Source: Salinimonas chungwhensis DSM 16280
GTDB taxonomy: Bacteria > Pseudomonadota > Gammaproteobacteria > Enterobacterales > Alteromonadaceae
Length of the DNA stretch: 64,000 nucleotides
Direction: 5' to 3'
NCBI RefSeq assembly: GCF_000378185.1
Contig: NZ_KB899376.1
Span: 62,001 to 126,000 of the forward strand
Below the pieces are notes generated by a model. It worked only from the letters and a program-made list of their open reading frames with translations. It did no database searches and was not told where the DNA came from. This document shows positions 28,231 through 37,690 of this stretch, in pieces (position 1 is the first letter of the stretch; each line of letters opens with the position of its first letter). Position numbers and translations under genes: made by a program.

Positions 28231-28878
28231 TCACTGGTCGTTATCAAAATAAAACTTATCATGAAAGGTGTTAACCCATTCAGGTTTATAGATAACCAGT
28301 AAGGTAATTGCTACACCGTTTAGCAGCGCCTCTGGAAATAACATTAACGGAATTATCATCAGATAGTTGTCGATAATAGCCTGCGCACTGTAAACGTCAT
28401 CGAGTACGTAGTATCCGCCCAGCGTAAGCATGCTAATGGCAAGGACCAGGGCCGCGGGTAAAAACGCACACAGAAAAATATAGACCAAAAAATTGCGGGG
28501 CAATTTATGCCAGGATAATGCAAAGATAATGTAGGTAATGCCTATGGGCAGCAGCACTTTGGCGATACCATTGACGCCAATCATTACCCATTGAGACTGA
28601 CCTGCAAGGCAAAGCACCAGTAAACACAGCGAAGCACTTAACGTCGCTGCTCTAAACCCAAGGGTGAGAGTCAGCGCGCCGGTCATCAGAAAGTGTATAT
28701 CCGGGCCCAGCGAGGTGTGCAGCCGCAGGAACCATAATAACATCACCAAAGCGGTGGCATTAGTAATTGCCAACCGACTTGATGAAGATGTCCAGATTTC
28801 TCGAACATCCGTCGATCTGATTACCTGAACCAGCGTGACCAGAAATATGACTAAAGCTACAGTTTGCAAGGCGCTCAT
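28231..28878 (-). CDS. CbiM-like energy-coupling-factor permease homologue
   Basis: A 215-residue integral membrane protein with about six segments. The C-terminal part (LMLFPEALLNGVAITLLVIYKP) and GPDIHFLMTGALTLTLGFRAA resemble the CbiM/NikM substrate-binding membrane subunits for cobalt and nickel uptake. The N-terminal Met-His metal-binding start of true CbiM/NikM proteins is absent (it begins MSALQTV), and no ATPase or T component is nearby, so metal uptake is doubtful. It lies 12 bases downstream of xthA on the same strand. Confidence 0.65.
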   Translation of the reverse strand: MSALQTVALVIFLVTLVQVIRSTDVREIWTSSSSRLAITNATALVMLLWFLRLHTSLGPDIHFLMTGALTLTLGFRAATLSASLCLLVLCLAGQSQWVMIGVNGIAKVLLPIGITYIIFALSWHKLPRNFLVYIFLCAFLPAALVLAISMLTLGGYYVLDDVYSAQAIIDNYLMIIPLMLFPEALLNGVAITLLVIYKPEWVNTFHDKFYFDNDQ

Positions 28879-28890
28879 AGGCGGAGCTGA

Positions 28891-29700
28891 TCAGTCCTTA
28901 TAGTCAGCCCAGATAGGCGCATGATCTGATGGTTTCTCGATACCGCGAAGTTCGTAGTCAATACCAGTTTGCTGTAAGGCACTATGAACATTGGCTGTTG
29001 CCAGTATATGGTCAATTCGTAAACCACGGTTGTCCAAAAACCCTTTAGACCGATAATCAAACCAGCTGAACTGGTCATCAGTTTGAGGATTCTGATGGCG
29101 GTAGCTGTCTGTCAGCCCCCAGTCATACAACCTTTGGATCCATTCTCTTTCTTCTGGAAGAAAACTACACTTACCTGTTCTTAACCAGCGTTTTTTATTT
29201 TGCTCCCCAATTCCGATATCAATGTCCTGCGGTGAGATATTTAAATCGCCCATGATGATTACATCATCTTCAGGTGTATGGTGTGTTTCCAGATAGTCGG
29301 ATAGATCTGCGTAAAACTGGCGTTTGGCAGGAAATTTCGTTTCATGCTCTCTATTTTCTCCCTGAGGAAAATAACCATTTAGCACTGTCAGTGGTTTGTC
29401 TCTGCCAGAAGAAAATGTCAGCATAATCATGCGTCGCTGCGCATCGTCATCGTCAGTAGGAAAACCGTACTGAACGTTATCAGGCGCGCTTTTCGACATG
29501 AATGCAACGCCATAATGACCTTTCTGCCCGTGATAATAAACATGATAGCCCATGTCACGAACTGCCTCTTCAGGAAACTGGTCATTCTGAACTTTGATTT
29601 CCTGCAGGCCAATAACATCAGGATCATGTTTATCAACAATTGCCTGTAACTGATGAAGCCTTGCCCGGATGCCGTTTATATTAAAAGAAATAAATTTCAT
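28891..29700 (-). CDS. xthA: Exodeoxyribonuclease III
   Basis: Exonuclease III and AP endonuclease of base-excision repair, 269 residues (E. coli 268). Motifs: [11 protein letters not shown] at the start, GLQEIKV with the metal-binding Glu, [27 protein letters not shown] with catalytic Asp/Asn, [17 protein letters not shown], and [10 protein letters not shown] with the catalytic Asp-His. The start at 29700 (MKFISFN) matches the E. coli N-terminus; an ATG four codons earlier is less likely. Confidence 0.97.
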   Translation of the reverse strand: MKFISFNINGIRARLHQLQAIVDKHDPDVIGLQEIKVQNDQFPEEAVRDMGYHVYYHGQKGHYGVAFMSKSAPDNVQYGFPTDDDDAQRRMIMLTFSSGRDKPLTVLNGYFPQGENREHETKFPAKRQFYADLSDYLETHHTPEDDVIIMGDLNISPQDIDIGIGEQNKKRWLRTGKCSFLPEEREWIQRLYDWGLTDSYRHQNPQTDDQFSWFDYRSKGFLDNRGLRIDHILATANVHSALQQTGIDYELRGIEKPSDHAPIWADYKD

Positions 29701-29751
29701 AATCTTTTTCATTATTGTCAGGTTGGTGCAAAAAATTATATAAAAAGGCGC

Positions 29752-30348
29752 TCAGGCCGGATGACGCTGCTGGTGTGTCAACGACTGGGCACAAAGCCTG
29801 AGACCTTCAAATAACTGGTTGGCGCTGGTGATACACTTTTTAGGGTTTACTCGGTGAACATCTGCCCACACTTGTCCGTCTCGGACGAAAAGTTCCCACT
29901 GCTTGCCAAGACCAATCATTGTCTCATAGTAATTCATAGGCAGCGACTCAAAGCCAGCGTGGTTGAGCCACCGGTACAAAATTCGCGCGCCCATCGATGA
30001 TCCCATCCATACATAGGCTGCTGCAAGCATGGCTTCGGGTTCCTGAACATCTATCACGGCGGGAAAGTCACAATATTGCGGGTTACTGAGCAGGGCGTGT
30101 AAATCGCTGTCCACTGCTACTACCACATCTTCTGCTTGCATATACTGTGTAAACGATACACAACCATTAAACTTTTTTAATAGTTCATAAACATAGTGAT
30201 GGAAGCTTGCCAGTACCGTAATATTTTTACTATATGCCTGACGATCAAATATTTCCGATTTCATCATTGTATTAAACGGATAGGTGGCTTCCAATACAGT
30301 GTGGGCTTCCTTAGTTCCGTGTTTGAGCTCGACAAAAATGTTATTCAT
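29752..30348 (-). CDS. Biliverdin-producing heme oxygenase
   Basis: A 198-residue all-helical heme oxygenase, which opens heme to biliverdin, iron and CO. The proximal heme ligand is expected at His16 (LKHGTKEAHTVLE), and the distal-helix glycines lie in YVWMGSSMGARI near residue 115. Its gene is divergent from the bacteriophytochrome gene with 75 bases between starts, and in many bacteria such a paired enzyme (BphO) supplies the biliverdin chromophore. This is therefore most likely a chromophore supplier, not an iron-acquisition enzyme. Confidence 0.9.
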   Translation of the reverse strand: MNNIFVELKHGTKEAHTVLEATYPFNTMMKSEIFDRQAYSKNITVLASFHHYVYELLKKFNGCVSFTQYMQAEDVVVAVDSDLHALLSNPQYCDFPAVIDVQEPEAMLAAAYVWMGSSMGARILYRWLNHAGFESLPMNYYETMIGLGKQWELFVRDGQVWADVHRVNPKKCITSANQLFEGLRLCAQSLTHQQRHPA

Positions 30349-30423
30349 TGCATTTGGTGTCCTGATCGTTTATTCGTTTTTTGTAGGACATCCCTACGTC
30401 ATTTTGCGGTAAAGAAGTAAACT

Positions 30424-32982
30424 ATGAAAAATGACCAATCTTCAATTGCTTCGTCTGTAGACCTGACAAGTTGCGACAGAGAACCCATCCATCTGCTTGC
30501 CCATACACAGTCTTTTGGCTGCCTGGTTGCGCTAAGATACGACTGGATTATTGCTTTTTGTTCGGCCAATGCAACCGATTATTTTCGCGCTGAAAGTGAC
30601 GAGATTGTTGCCAGTCCTTTCAGCAACTGGGTCGATGCGCAACTGTTGCATGATATTCGTTCTGCGTATCAGGCTGCCAGTATAACCGGACGCAACGAAC
30701 GCCTGTTTAATCGCTATATTGAAAAAACTGGCGTTGCGGTCGATATTTCTGTTCATGATAACGGTACTTTTATTATTGTCGAGTTTGAAAAGATCACTGC
30801 CGACAGGGTGTCAGAAGATTCATTTGTTCGGGCAATGCTCGGTCAGTTTCATCATTCCAGTGATAGCCAGACGCTGATAAGTACCACTGCACAGTATTTG
30901 CAGCTTATTACCGGATATGACCGGGTAATGATTTATCAGTTTTTGTCTGACGGCTCCGGCGAGGTCGTGGCCGAGGCAAAAAGCTATCAGGTGGATGCTT
31001 TTTTTGGCTTGCGCTATCCGGCATCAGATATCCCCCGTCAGGCCAGAGCCCTCTACCTTAAAAACTTGTTGCGGGTAATTCACGATGTGCACAGTGACCC
31101 GGTACCGGTTGTGCCGGGTGTAACCGATGAGCAGCAGAATATTGATTTATCACTGTCTACATTGCGCGCCGTCTCGCCAGTCCATATTCAATACCTGAAA
31201 AATATGGGTGTAGAGGCTTCTTTGTCAGTCAGTATAGTGATTAATGGAAAACTGTGGGGGCTTATCGCCTGTCACCATTATAGCCCGAAAGTACCTTCGT
31301 ACTTTATGCGCACGGAACTGGAACTCTTTGCCGAAATATTTTCACTAGAGCTTACCTCGCGGTTGATGCAGGAGCGTGAAACTGAAAGTAATCGTGTGCG
31401 TAATGTGCATAATCAGATTATGGCAACCATTGGCGGTGAAGGAACACTTATAGCATTACTGAGACGCCAGTTCGCCACAATGCGAAGTTTAATAGATTGT
31501 GATGGAATTGGTGCGGTGGTTGATGAAGAATACCAAAGTTCGGGGATTAGCCTTCGCCATGAACAGGTTCGTCAGCTCACCCGCTACCTTAACCGGCAGG
31601 CCTCCAGTGAGGTTATCGCTATAACCAGTGTGGCTAAGGTATTGAATGATTATGATACACAGACCGATAAAGTGGCCGGTGTACTCGCTATTCCCATATC
31701 GAAAAATCCACGGGATTATCTGCTTTTTTTCCGCAATGCTCAAACCCAAACTGTCAACTGGGCCGGCAACCCCGATAAGCCTGTAACGCAAGTAGCCAAT
31801 GAAGATCGGCTTGCACCCCGTGAAAGTTTTGCCCTATGGCAACAAACCTACAAAGATCAATGCGAACACTGGCAGGAAAAAGATATTAACAGTGCCGATT
31901 CATTGCGCGTGACACTGCTTGAAGTCATCATCCGACACCTGCAGGATCGCAGTGATATGCAGCAGCAGGCCAGACGTAAACATGAAGTGCTAATTTCAGA
32001 GCTGAATCACCGGGTGCGCAATATTCTGAATCTGGTCAATGCAATTGTAGTGCAAACCGACCAGTCCGGACGTACCCTGGATGAGTTTGTGGAAACCCTC
32101 TCAGGCCGGATAGTCGCACTGGCCTCCGCCCACGATCAACTCACCGCGTCCCATTGGGATAACCTGAGTTTTCGCCAGTTAATCACTACCGAAATTCAGG
32201 CTTACGTACAAAGTGAGGCGACTATCCGTTTTGACGGTCCCGAGGTGGCATTTGTCCCCGACGCCACTACACCGGTTGTACTGGTTATTCATGAATTGTT
32301 CACCAATGCCGCCAAATACGGTGCACTGTCGCCGTCTGAACATAAAGGTAGCGTGGCTCTTTCCTGGTATATCGATGCGCGCAATGATTTGCAGATTGCG
32401 TGGTGTGAGAGTGGTGGCCCTCCGGTTAGGATTCCTGAGCGCGAAGGCTTTGGCATGATTTTAATAAAAAACACCGTTCCTCACGAGTTGGGGGGAGATG
32501 TAGATGTGAGGTTTGAACCAGATGGTCTGAAAGCGAGTATTCGTATTCCTAACCGGTTTTTCACAACTTACAACGCCAATCCTTTACCAATAGCGTCTGA
32601 TGAAACCCCGACTGCCCCGCAGTTAGGCATGCCCGAAAGCGCATTGGTTATTGAAGATAGCCTGGTCATAGCATTAGATATGCAGAAAAAGCTCAAGCGA
32701 CTGGGAATTGGTAAGGTTTTCATTGCCGGTAATCTACAGTCTGCCAGACAGCATCTGGACCGGTGCCTGCCTGAGCTGCTGGTGAGCGATGTGCATCTGG
32801 GAGACTCTACTACCTTTGACATTATCGAACAGGCGCTGATGCTGAATATACCGAGCATAATTGTAAGTGGTTATGGGGATGCGCTCAACGTGCCCGCCGC
32901 ATTGCGCTCGGTGCCGCTGTTGACCAAGCCTGTATCTGATAAGTTGCTGCATCATACCTTGTATGAACTGCTTCAGCCCTAA
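30424..32982 (+). CDS. bphP: Bacteriophytochrome HWE-type histidine kinase with receiver domain
   Basis: Red/far-red photoreceptor of 852 residues. Domain order: PAS (about 20-120) with Cys17 in DLTSCDREPIHL as the biliverdin attachment site, GAF (about 140-315) with PASDIPRQAR (Asp202), PHY (about 330-500), an HWE-family kinase with phospho-acceptor His529 in ELNHRVRN, N-box HELFTNAAKYGAL, the HWE-typical WCE triplet and a G-box, and a receiver domain (about 735-850) with Asp789 and the Lys of TKPVSD. The fused receiver suggests internal phosphotransfer. The next gene starts 15 bases later and encodes a receiver-GGDEF-EAL protein, the likely output. Confidence 0.95.
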   Translation: MKNDQSSIASSVDLTSCDREPIHLLAHTQSFGCLVALRYDWIIAFCSANATDYFRAESDEIVASPFSNWVDAQLLHDIRSAYQAASITGRNERLFNRYIEKTGVAVDISVHDNGTFIIVEFEKITADRVSEDSFVRAMLGQFHHSSDSQTLISTTAQYLQLITGYDRVMIYQFLSDGSGEVVAEAKSYQVDAFFGLRYPASDIPRQARALYLKNLLRVIHDVHSDPVPVVPGVTDEQQNIDLSLSTLRAVSPVHIQYLKNMGVEASLSVSIVINGKLWGLIACHHYSPKVPSYFMRTELELFAEIFSLELTSRLMQERETESNRVRNVHNQIMATIGGEGTLIALLRRQFATMRSLIDCDGIGAVVDEEYQSSGISLRHEQVRQLTRYLNRQASSEVIAITSVAKVLNDYDTQTDKVAGVLAIPISKNPRDYLLFFRNAQTQTVNWAGNPDKPVTQVANEDRLAPRESFALWQQTYKDQCEHWQEKDINSADSLRVTLLEVIIRHLQDRSDMQQQARRKHEVLISELNHRVRNILNLVNAIVVQTDQSGRTLDEFVETLSGRIVALASAHDQLTASHWDNLSFRQLITTEIQAYVQSEATIRFDGPEVAFVPDATTPVVLVIHELFTNAAKYGALSPSEHKGSVALSWYIDARNDLQIAWCESGGPPVRIPEREGFGMILIKNTVPHELGGDVDVRFEPDGLKASIRIPNRFFTTYNANPLPIASDETPTAPQLGMPESALVIEDSLVIALDMQKKLKRLGIGKVFIAGNLQSARQHLDRCLPELLVSDVHLGDSTTFDIIEQALMLNIPSIIVSGYGDALNVPAALRSVPLLTKPVSDKLLHHTLYELLQP

Positions 32983-32997
32983 ATGAAAAGGATAAAA

Positions 32998-35364
32998 ATG
33001 AGTCTGTTAGAAAATAAGCGGGTATTGGTGGTCGAAGACACCACTATCGCAGCGACTTATCTGGCCAGAGAGCTGGCAGCACTGGATGCCCAGGTGGTTG
33101 GTCTGGCCCGCTCGGAAGAGCAGGCGCTGGAGTTGGCCGAAAAATTCAGCCCTGAACTTATTTTAATGGATATTCATCTTGCAGAAGGCAGTAACGGCAT
33201 TGACGCTGCGCATGCTATCGGTCGAATACAACGGGTTCCGGTGATTTTTACCACAGCTTACAGCGACGATGCTACGCTGGCCAGCGCACTTGAGGCCTCG
33301 CCCTATGGCTACATGGTAAAGCCTTTTAATGCTAAGACGCTTAAAGTAACGTGCGAAACGGCGCTTCAGCGATTTGCCCTTGAACAGCGAGCCCAGGACA
33401 GTGAAAAACGGTTCAAGTTGGCCGCGGAGGCGGCCCAGCTGGGCGTCATGGAGATGAAAGGGGATGGTCGAGGATTCATATTTACCGGCGCAAAGAGTTT
33501 GCTCCATCGGTTTGGATCCTCAACGTCGATTGATTTGAACCGCTTTTATGATTTATTTAAACAAGAAGAGCGTCAGGAAGTTGCCGCCTGCATTGAGCAG
33601 AATAAAAGCCTGCATAAAACCATTTGTATCGACAGTCAGAACGATATCTGGGTCGATATTCTATTTAGTGACATCAACGTTGCAGAGTCCCAGGTGCATA
33701 TTGGCGCTGTTATAGATGTCACGGAGCGTCAGCGCCAAAGCAAAAAACTACGTCTGTCGAGCATTATCCTGGATCAGTTAGCCGAAGGCGTGGCTGTCCT
33801 GACCAGGGATTTTACCATTATAGATTGTAACCGGGCATTGGTTGATCTGATGGTGGGGAAGACGGGGCAGTTAATTGGAAAATCTTTGGTTGATTTTGGT
33901 GTCGACTCGCATAGTGTTGCCATGACAAAAAATAAATCAATAATGCTCCGAGAAAAGATAAATCTATTTAATGCCCGGGGCGAGCAGTTTCCTGCTCTGC
34001 TGACAGTGACTGAACTCACAGCTTCCTGTGATGAAGAAAAATACATTGCGACAGTCTCTGACATTTCTGAATTGACCCGTGCTGAAAAACAACTCGAGTC
34101 GCTGGCGTTCACAGACTCGCTAACGGGTGCAGGTAACAGAAATTATTTAAAGTTAGCGCTCAATGACCGGGTTTTCAGTGACAATATTCAAGCCTTAATC
34201 TTCATTGATTTGGACGGCTTCAAAGCGATTAACGATACCCACGGTCATGACGTGGGCGACGAAGTACTATGTGAATGCGCTATGCGCTTAAAACACACCA
34301 TTCGCGAGAATGACACGCTGATTCGTCATGGTGGCGATGAGTTTGTTATCCTGGTACAACAAAGTGACGATTTGCAGGCCCTCAGTGAACGGTTGTTAGC
34401 GGTGTTTGATGACGCAATTGTTGTCAACGATTTATTATTGCCTGTTGGTGTCAGTCTTGGCGTGGCTGAGGCCGAGGATGGCAAAACCGCGAACGAACTA
34501 CTCAAGCACGCTGATATCGCTATGTACGAAGCAAAACGTCAGGGTAAGGGGCAGGTGGTCTTTTATACATCGCAGCAGGACGCGGCGATTCAGTACCGGC
34601 TCTATGTGGAACAGGGGTTACTGGATGCTATCGTCAATCATGAACTTTATGCTGTCTATCAGCCCATCGTCGATAGCACCGGAACAATTGTGGCGCTGGA
34701 GGCGCTTTGCCGCTGGCAAAGCCAGGAGGTTGGCGATATCCATCCCGATTCGTTTATTCCCATTGCCGAGGAGACGGGCCTGATTAACGAGCTGGGGCTG
34801 AAAATGTTGCGAGAAGTGTGCATTGCCAGTGCGTTACTCAAAGAAGCCGGATTAGGGCACATCCGAGTGCATGTTAATGTGTCTATTCTGCAGCTAAACT
34901 CCAGTGAGCTGGTCAAACAGTTTATGACATTTTTGGATGAATTTTCTGTAAATGCCGATGATATCGTCTTGGAAGTAACAGAATCTGCTATGCACGACAT
35001 CGGCACACGACGCATTTTACGTGAGCTTTATACGGCCGGCTTTACCATAGCGATTGACGATTTTGGCTCCGGTTATGCCTCTGTTTCTGAGCTTAGTGAG
35101 CCTTATACTCACATTGTCAAACTGGATAAGTCATTACTGCCCGGCGATAATGGCCACGAAACAAAGCGAATCATTATCGATACCCTAATCCAGATGTGTA
35201 ACCGTCTGGGTAAGTCAGTGTTGCTGGAAGGAATTGAAACCGAAGAGCAGGCTATGTTTGCCAGACAAGCTGGCTGTGACATGATGCAGGGTTTTTTATA
35301 TTCACGTCCCATGACCATCAATGAGCTTTTACCTTCTTTACAAGCCCCGGCTGCGACACCGTAA
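32998..35364 (+). CDS. Response regulator with PAS, GGDEF and EAL domains
   Basis: A 788-residue cytoplasmic c-di-GMP enzyme. Receiver at about 5-125 with phospho-acceptor Asp58, PAS at about 255-370, diguanylate cyclase GGDEF domain at about 375-535 and EAL phosphodiesterase domain at about 550-785. The cyclase active site GGDEF (445-449) is intact and the inhibitory I-site RxxD (Arg436-Asp439) is in place five residues before it. The EAL side is also intact by eye: EAL at 568-570, NVS, EVTES, DDFGSGYAS, KLD and EGIET. Both activities may be possible. ATG 32998 follows AAAAGGA. Being 15 bases after the phytochrome gene, it is probably its phosphorylation target. Confidence 0.94.
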   Translation: MSLLENKRVLVVEDTTIAATYLARELAALDAQVVGLARSEEQALELAEKFSPELILMDIHLAEGSNGIDAAHAIGRIQRVPVIFTTAYSDDATLASALEASPYGYMVKPFNAKTLKVTCETALQRFALEQRAQDSEKRFKLAAEAAQLGVMEMKGDGRGFIFTGAKSLLHRFGSSTSIDLNRFYDLFKQEERQEVAACIEQNKSLHKTICIDSQNDIWVDILFSDINVAESQVHIGAVIDVTERQRQSKKLRLSSIILDQLAEGVAVLTRDFTIIDCNRALVDLMVGKTGQLIGKSLVDFGVDSHSVAMTKNKSIMLREKINLFNARGEQFPALLTVTELTASCDEEKYIATVSDISELTRAEKQLESLAFTDSLTGAGNRNYLKLALNDRVFSDNIQALIFIDLDGFKAINDTHGHDVGDEVLCECAMRLKHTIRENDTLIRHGGDEFVILVQQSDDLQALSERLLAVFDDAIVVNDLLLPVGVSLGVAEAEDGKTANELLKHADIAMYEAKRQGKGQVVFYTSQQDAAIQYRLYVEQGLLDAIVNHELYAVYQPIVDSTGTIVALEALCRWQSQEVGDIHPDSFIPIAEETGLINELGLKMLREVCIASALLKEAGLGHIRVHVNVSILQLNSSELVKQFMTFLDEFSVNADDIVLEVTESAMHDIGTRRILRELYTAGFTIAIDDFGSGYASVSELSEPYTHIVKLDKSLLPGDNGHETKRIIIDTLIQMCNRLGKSVLLEGIETEEQAMFARQAGCDMMQGFLYSRPMTINELLPSLQAPAATP

Positions 35365-35370
35365 CGTTAT

Positions 35371-35820
35371 TCAGAAACTCAGTTTACTTCGCCGCTCTTT
35401 GACAAAATGACTGGCCGATACCTCATGGTTGGTCATGGTTGGTAGCGAGAATATCGACGGACAGGGCATACTTTGCATGCCCTGATAGACCAGTTGTGGC
35501 AAGGGCGCTAATAAAGACACAGCGCAGGCGTACTTATTAACTTCACAATAAATAATCTTACAGTTCTCTGTGCGCAGGGTATTGTCAATCAATGCCATTG
35601 TATCCAGCGCATGTTGGGCAATATTGTCCAAATGGTGCTGAAAATTATTCTGCATAGCACTTTCGCTCCAGGGAAACTCAATTTCTGTCACCACACCGGA
35701 AAGCGGAGCAAGCAAGTCATCACGGAGCCAGACCGAAAAATGCCGGTAATGTATACTGATGACATCGTGAGTTTCGTAATCGGTAGAAAGCACCAAAGGT
35801 GCTGAAGCATCACTCATCAT
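35371..35820 (-). CDS. Protein of unknown function
   Basis: A 149-residue soluble protein with no recognised domain. It has no signal peptide or membrane segment, four cysteines in the C-terminal half, and a mixed alpha/beta look. The start at 35820 follows a GCAGG site; its start lies 2 bases past the stop of the upstream gene, so the two are translated together. It ends 6 bases from the stop of the convergent c-di-GMP gene, with no terminator between them. Any role in light or c-di-GMP signalling is only suggested by position. Confidence 0.7.
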   Translation of the reverse strand: MMSDASAPLVLSTDYETHDVISIHYRHFSVWLRDDLLAPLSGVVTEIEFPWSESAMQNNFQHHLDNIAQHALDTMALIDNTLRTENCKIIYCEVNKYACAVSLLAPLPQLVYQGMQSMPCPSIFSLPTMTNHEVSASHFVKERRSKLSF

Positions 35821-35822
35821 GT

Positions 35823-36671
35823 TCAAACCTGCTCCGCCAGCAGTTCGTTATCAAGATATACCGATAACGGAAAACTCTCATATACCTTATCGCCAAATGC
35901 GCGTGTTTTATGAATAACAAACACATTTGCATGCTGATTCCCAAACTGCCCGATGAAAACATTCACAAACTCTGCCACGCTCGTACGAGATTTCGTCAGC
36001 ACCGCTGTCAGCATAGACATGGCCTGATTATGCAAAATTTCCAGGCTTTTATTAAACTCTGCTAAAAGGGCTAAAACATCCACCCGGTCAGGTGTTTCTG
36101 TAAGCACCGATGCTCTGAAATCGGCCGGCCCACCGATATATTCCCGCTCAATATAGGCCCGAAAATCGTATTCGCGCACAGGTTGTTCCTGCTCATCCAG
36201 CCGTACAAATGAGCGACACCGAAAAGCATGAACGCTGAGACCGTAATAAGTCACATAGTCATACATGGAATCCACAAAACGATAAGCAAACGAGTTTTTG
36301 TACAGCTTATCCATTTGATCGGAAAGCTGGGTTACCAGTTCACGCTCAAGAGGCAGACAACTTTGCACATGCCGTTTTAGCTGGCTGGTGAAAATTCTCG
36401 CGCTCAATACATAATTATTTATGCTGGCATTGAGTTGCGGCCTGATTCTTTCTATGTCACTGATATTATGCTGACTGGTATATAATTCACCCAGCTGTGC
36501 CATGTTTTCTTCAACCAGCTGGTAGTTAGAAAGGACCAGCTTGTACTTGTACGACACTGCGTGAATCAGCGACAATCGTTTACGCGCCCGCTTTAGCTCC
36601 CTGAACTGCTCTTCAGTTAATGCCAGCGTTTTTTCGTTATTATTAGACGATAAGTAAAACTCGGAATCCAT
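35823..36671 (-). CDS. Protein of unknown function, helical
   Basis: A 282-residue soluble protein that I do not recognise. It is mostly charged and helical, with likely coiled-coil stretches at about 18-60 (TEEQFRELKRARKRLSL) and 95-125. Aromatic-rich central segment YRFVDSMYDYVTYYGLSVHAF. The C-terminal part is alpha/beta. It is the first gene of a two-gene operon with 35371-35820. No family features allow a function to be stated. Confidence 0.7.
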   Translation of the reverse strand: MDSEFYLSSNNNEKTLALTEEQFRELKRARKRLSLIHAVSYKYKLVLSNYQLVEENMAQLGELYTSQHNISDIERIRPQLNASINNYVLSARIFTSQLKRHVQSCLPLERELVTQLSDQMDKLYKNSFAYRFVDSMYDYVTYYGLSVHAFRCRSFVRLDEQEQPVREYDFRAYIEREYIGGPADFRASVLTETPDRVDVLALLAEFNKSLEILHNQAMSMLTAVLTKSRTSVAEFVNVFIGQFGNQHANVFVIHKTRAFGDKVYESFPLSVYLDNELLAEQV

Positions 36672-36784
36672 TACGGCAAACAGGTAAAAAAAGTATGCTA
36701 CACATTACCATGAGGTGTATTTAGGATAAAACATAATTGCGCATCTGACGCTCCGAACTAGGGGAGAGCAGTCTCGGTATCAGA

Positions 36785-36814
36785 TTGGCGCCAGTAAAGC
36801 TTCGTCCGTATAAT
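36785..36814 (+). promoter_or_regulatory. Probable sigma-70 promoter of DUF2750-sufE
   Basis: A consensus -10 TATAAT (36809-36814) with TTGGCG (36785-36790) 18 bases upstream. It lies 28 bases before the TTG start of the DUF2750 gene. The -10 is perfect, the -35 only moderate. Confidence 0.6.
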
Positions 36815-36842
36815 ACGTTTATTTGTCCATTGGAGTATTCAG

Positions 36843-37268
36843 TTGTTTCCAGAAACTGTAACAAACGCGCTTTCATCTTCGCTCATCAAACAGGCCGCAT
36901 CATTGTCTGCAGAGGAGCGCCAGGCGCTGTTCATGCAATATAGCGAGAAAGCCGGCGCATTGTGGTTAAGACAAGGTGCTGAAGGCTATGTAATGATAGC
37001 CCCTGAACAGTGCGCAACGGTGGCGGAATTTAGTGCGCTTTTGCCGGTGTGGCCACACCAGTCGCTGGTGGCGCTGTGGCCGGTACCAGATGATAATATC
37101 AGTCAGCCGGTAAGTCTGCAGCTTTCCGAATTCTTGGACACCTGGCTACCTGGTCTGAAAAAAAACAATGTTGGCGTAGTAATCTTTCCCATTGCCGATG
37201 ATAACGGCATGGTGATGAGTGCAGACGAGCTGCTTACGTATTTTGCCGACAGTGGTGTTGCTAAATGA
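36843..37268 (+). CDS. DUF2750 domain protein
   Basis: A 141-residue soluble protein matching the DUF2750 family (SLSAEERQALFMQYSEKAGALWLR, then FSALLPVWPHQSLVALWP). Function is unknown. The start is TTG, supported by GGAG (36832-36835) seven bases upstream and by a promoter-like TATAAT before it. The 3' end overlaps the SufE gene by four bases (ATGA), showing a two-gene operon. Confidence 0.8.
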   Translation: MFPETVTNALSSSLIKQAASLSAEERQALFMQYSEKAGALWLRQGAEGYVMIAPEQCATVAEFSALLPVWPHQSLVALWPVPDDNISQPVSLQLSEFLDTWLPGLKKNNVGVVIFPIADDNGMVMSADELLTYFADSGVAK

Positions 37269-37690
37269 GTGATTGTCGTCTGCCCCTGGCTGAAGCAGTG
37301 GCCGGTGCCCGCGGCTGGGATAATGTTACTCGACAAATTATGCTGGCTGGCAAAACCCTCCGGCAACCAGATAATAAGTGGCTGGATCCATCTTTTCAGG
37401 TCTCAGGGTGTCAAAGTCAGGTTTATGTGTGGCAAACCTGTGATGACAAGACAGAAAATAGTCAGTTTGCAGCCTGGTCAGATGCAAAAATAATCCGCGG
37501 GGTACTGGCTATCGTGTTGGAAAAGGCCAATGAGCTGACAGTTACTGAGGTCAGCAGCTTCGATTTCGCTACTTATTTGCATAATGCGGGTGTGATCCGT
37601 CAGCTGAGCCAGTCTCGCGCAGATGGCATAGGCGCGGTTATTTGCCGACTTCAGGAGCTGGCAAGTTTGGCTACATCACCACTCAGATAG
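37265..37690 (+). CDS. SufE-family Fe-S/sulfur acceptor protein
   Basis: SufE/CsdE proteins take persulfide sulfur from a cysteine desulfurase (SufS or CsdA). The 141-residue product has the family motif SGCQSQVYVW with the persulfide-accepting Cys49, followed by the expected DSDAKIIRG-like segment WSDAKIIRGVLAIVL and the C-terminal helix pair. No desulfurase or suf gene is adjacent; it is coupled instead to a DUF2750 gene. CsdE and SufE cannot be separated from sequence alone. The last bases overlap the convergent gene at 37683. Confidence 0.9.
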   Translation: MSDCRLPLAEAVAGARGWDNVTRQIMLAGKTLRQPDNKWLDPSFQVSGCQSQVYVWQTCDDKTENSQFAAWSDAKIIRGVLAIVLEKANELTVTEVSSFDFATYLHNAGVIRQLSQSRADGIGAVICRLQELASLATSPLR

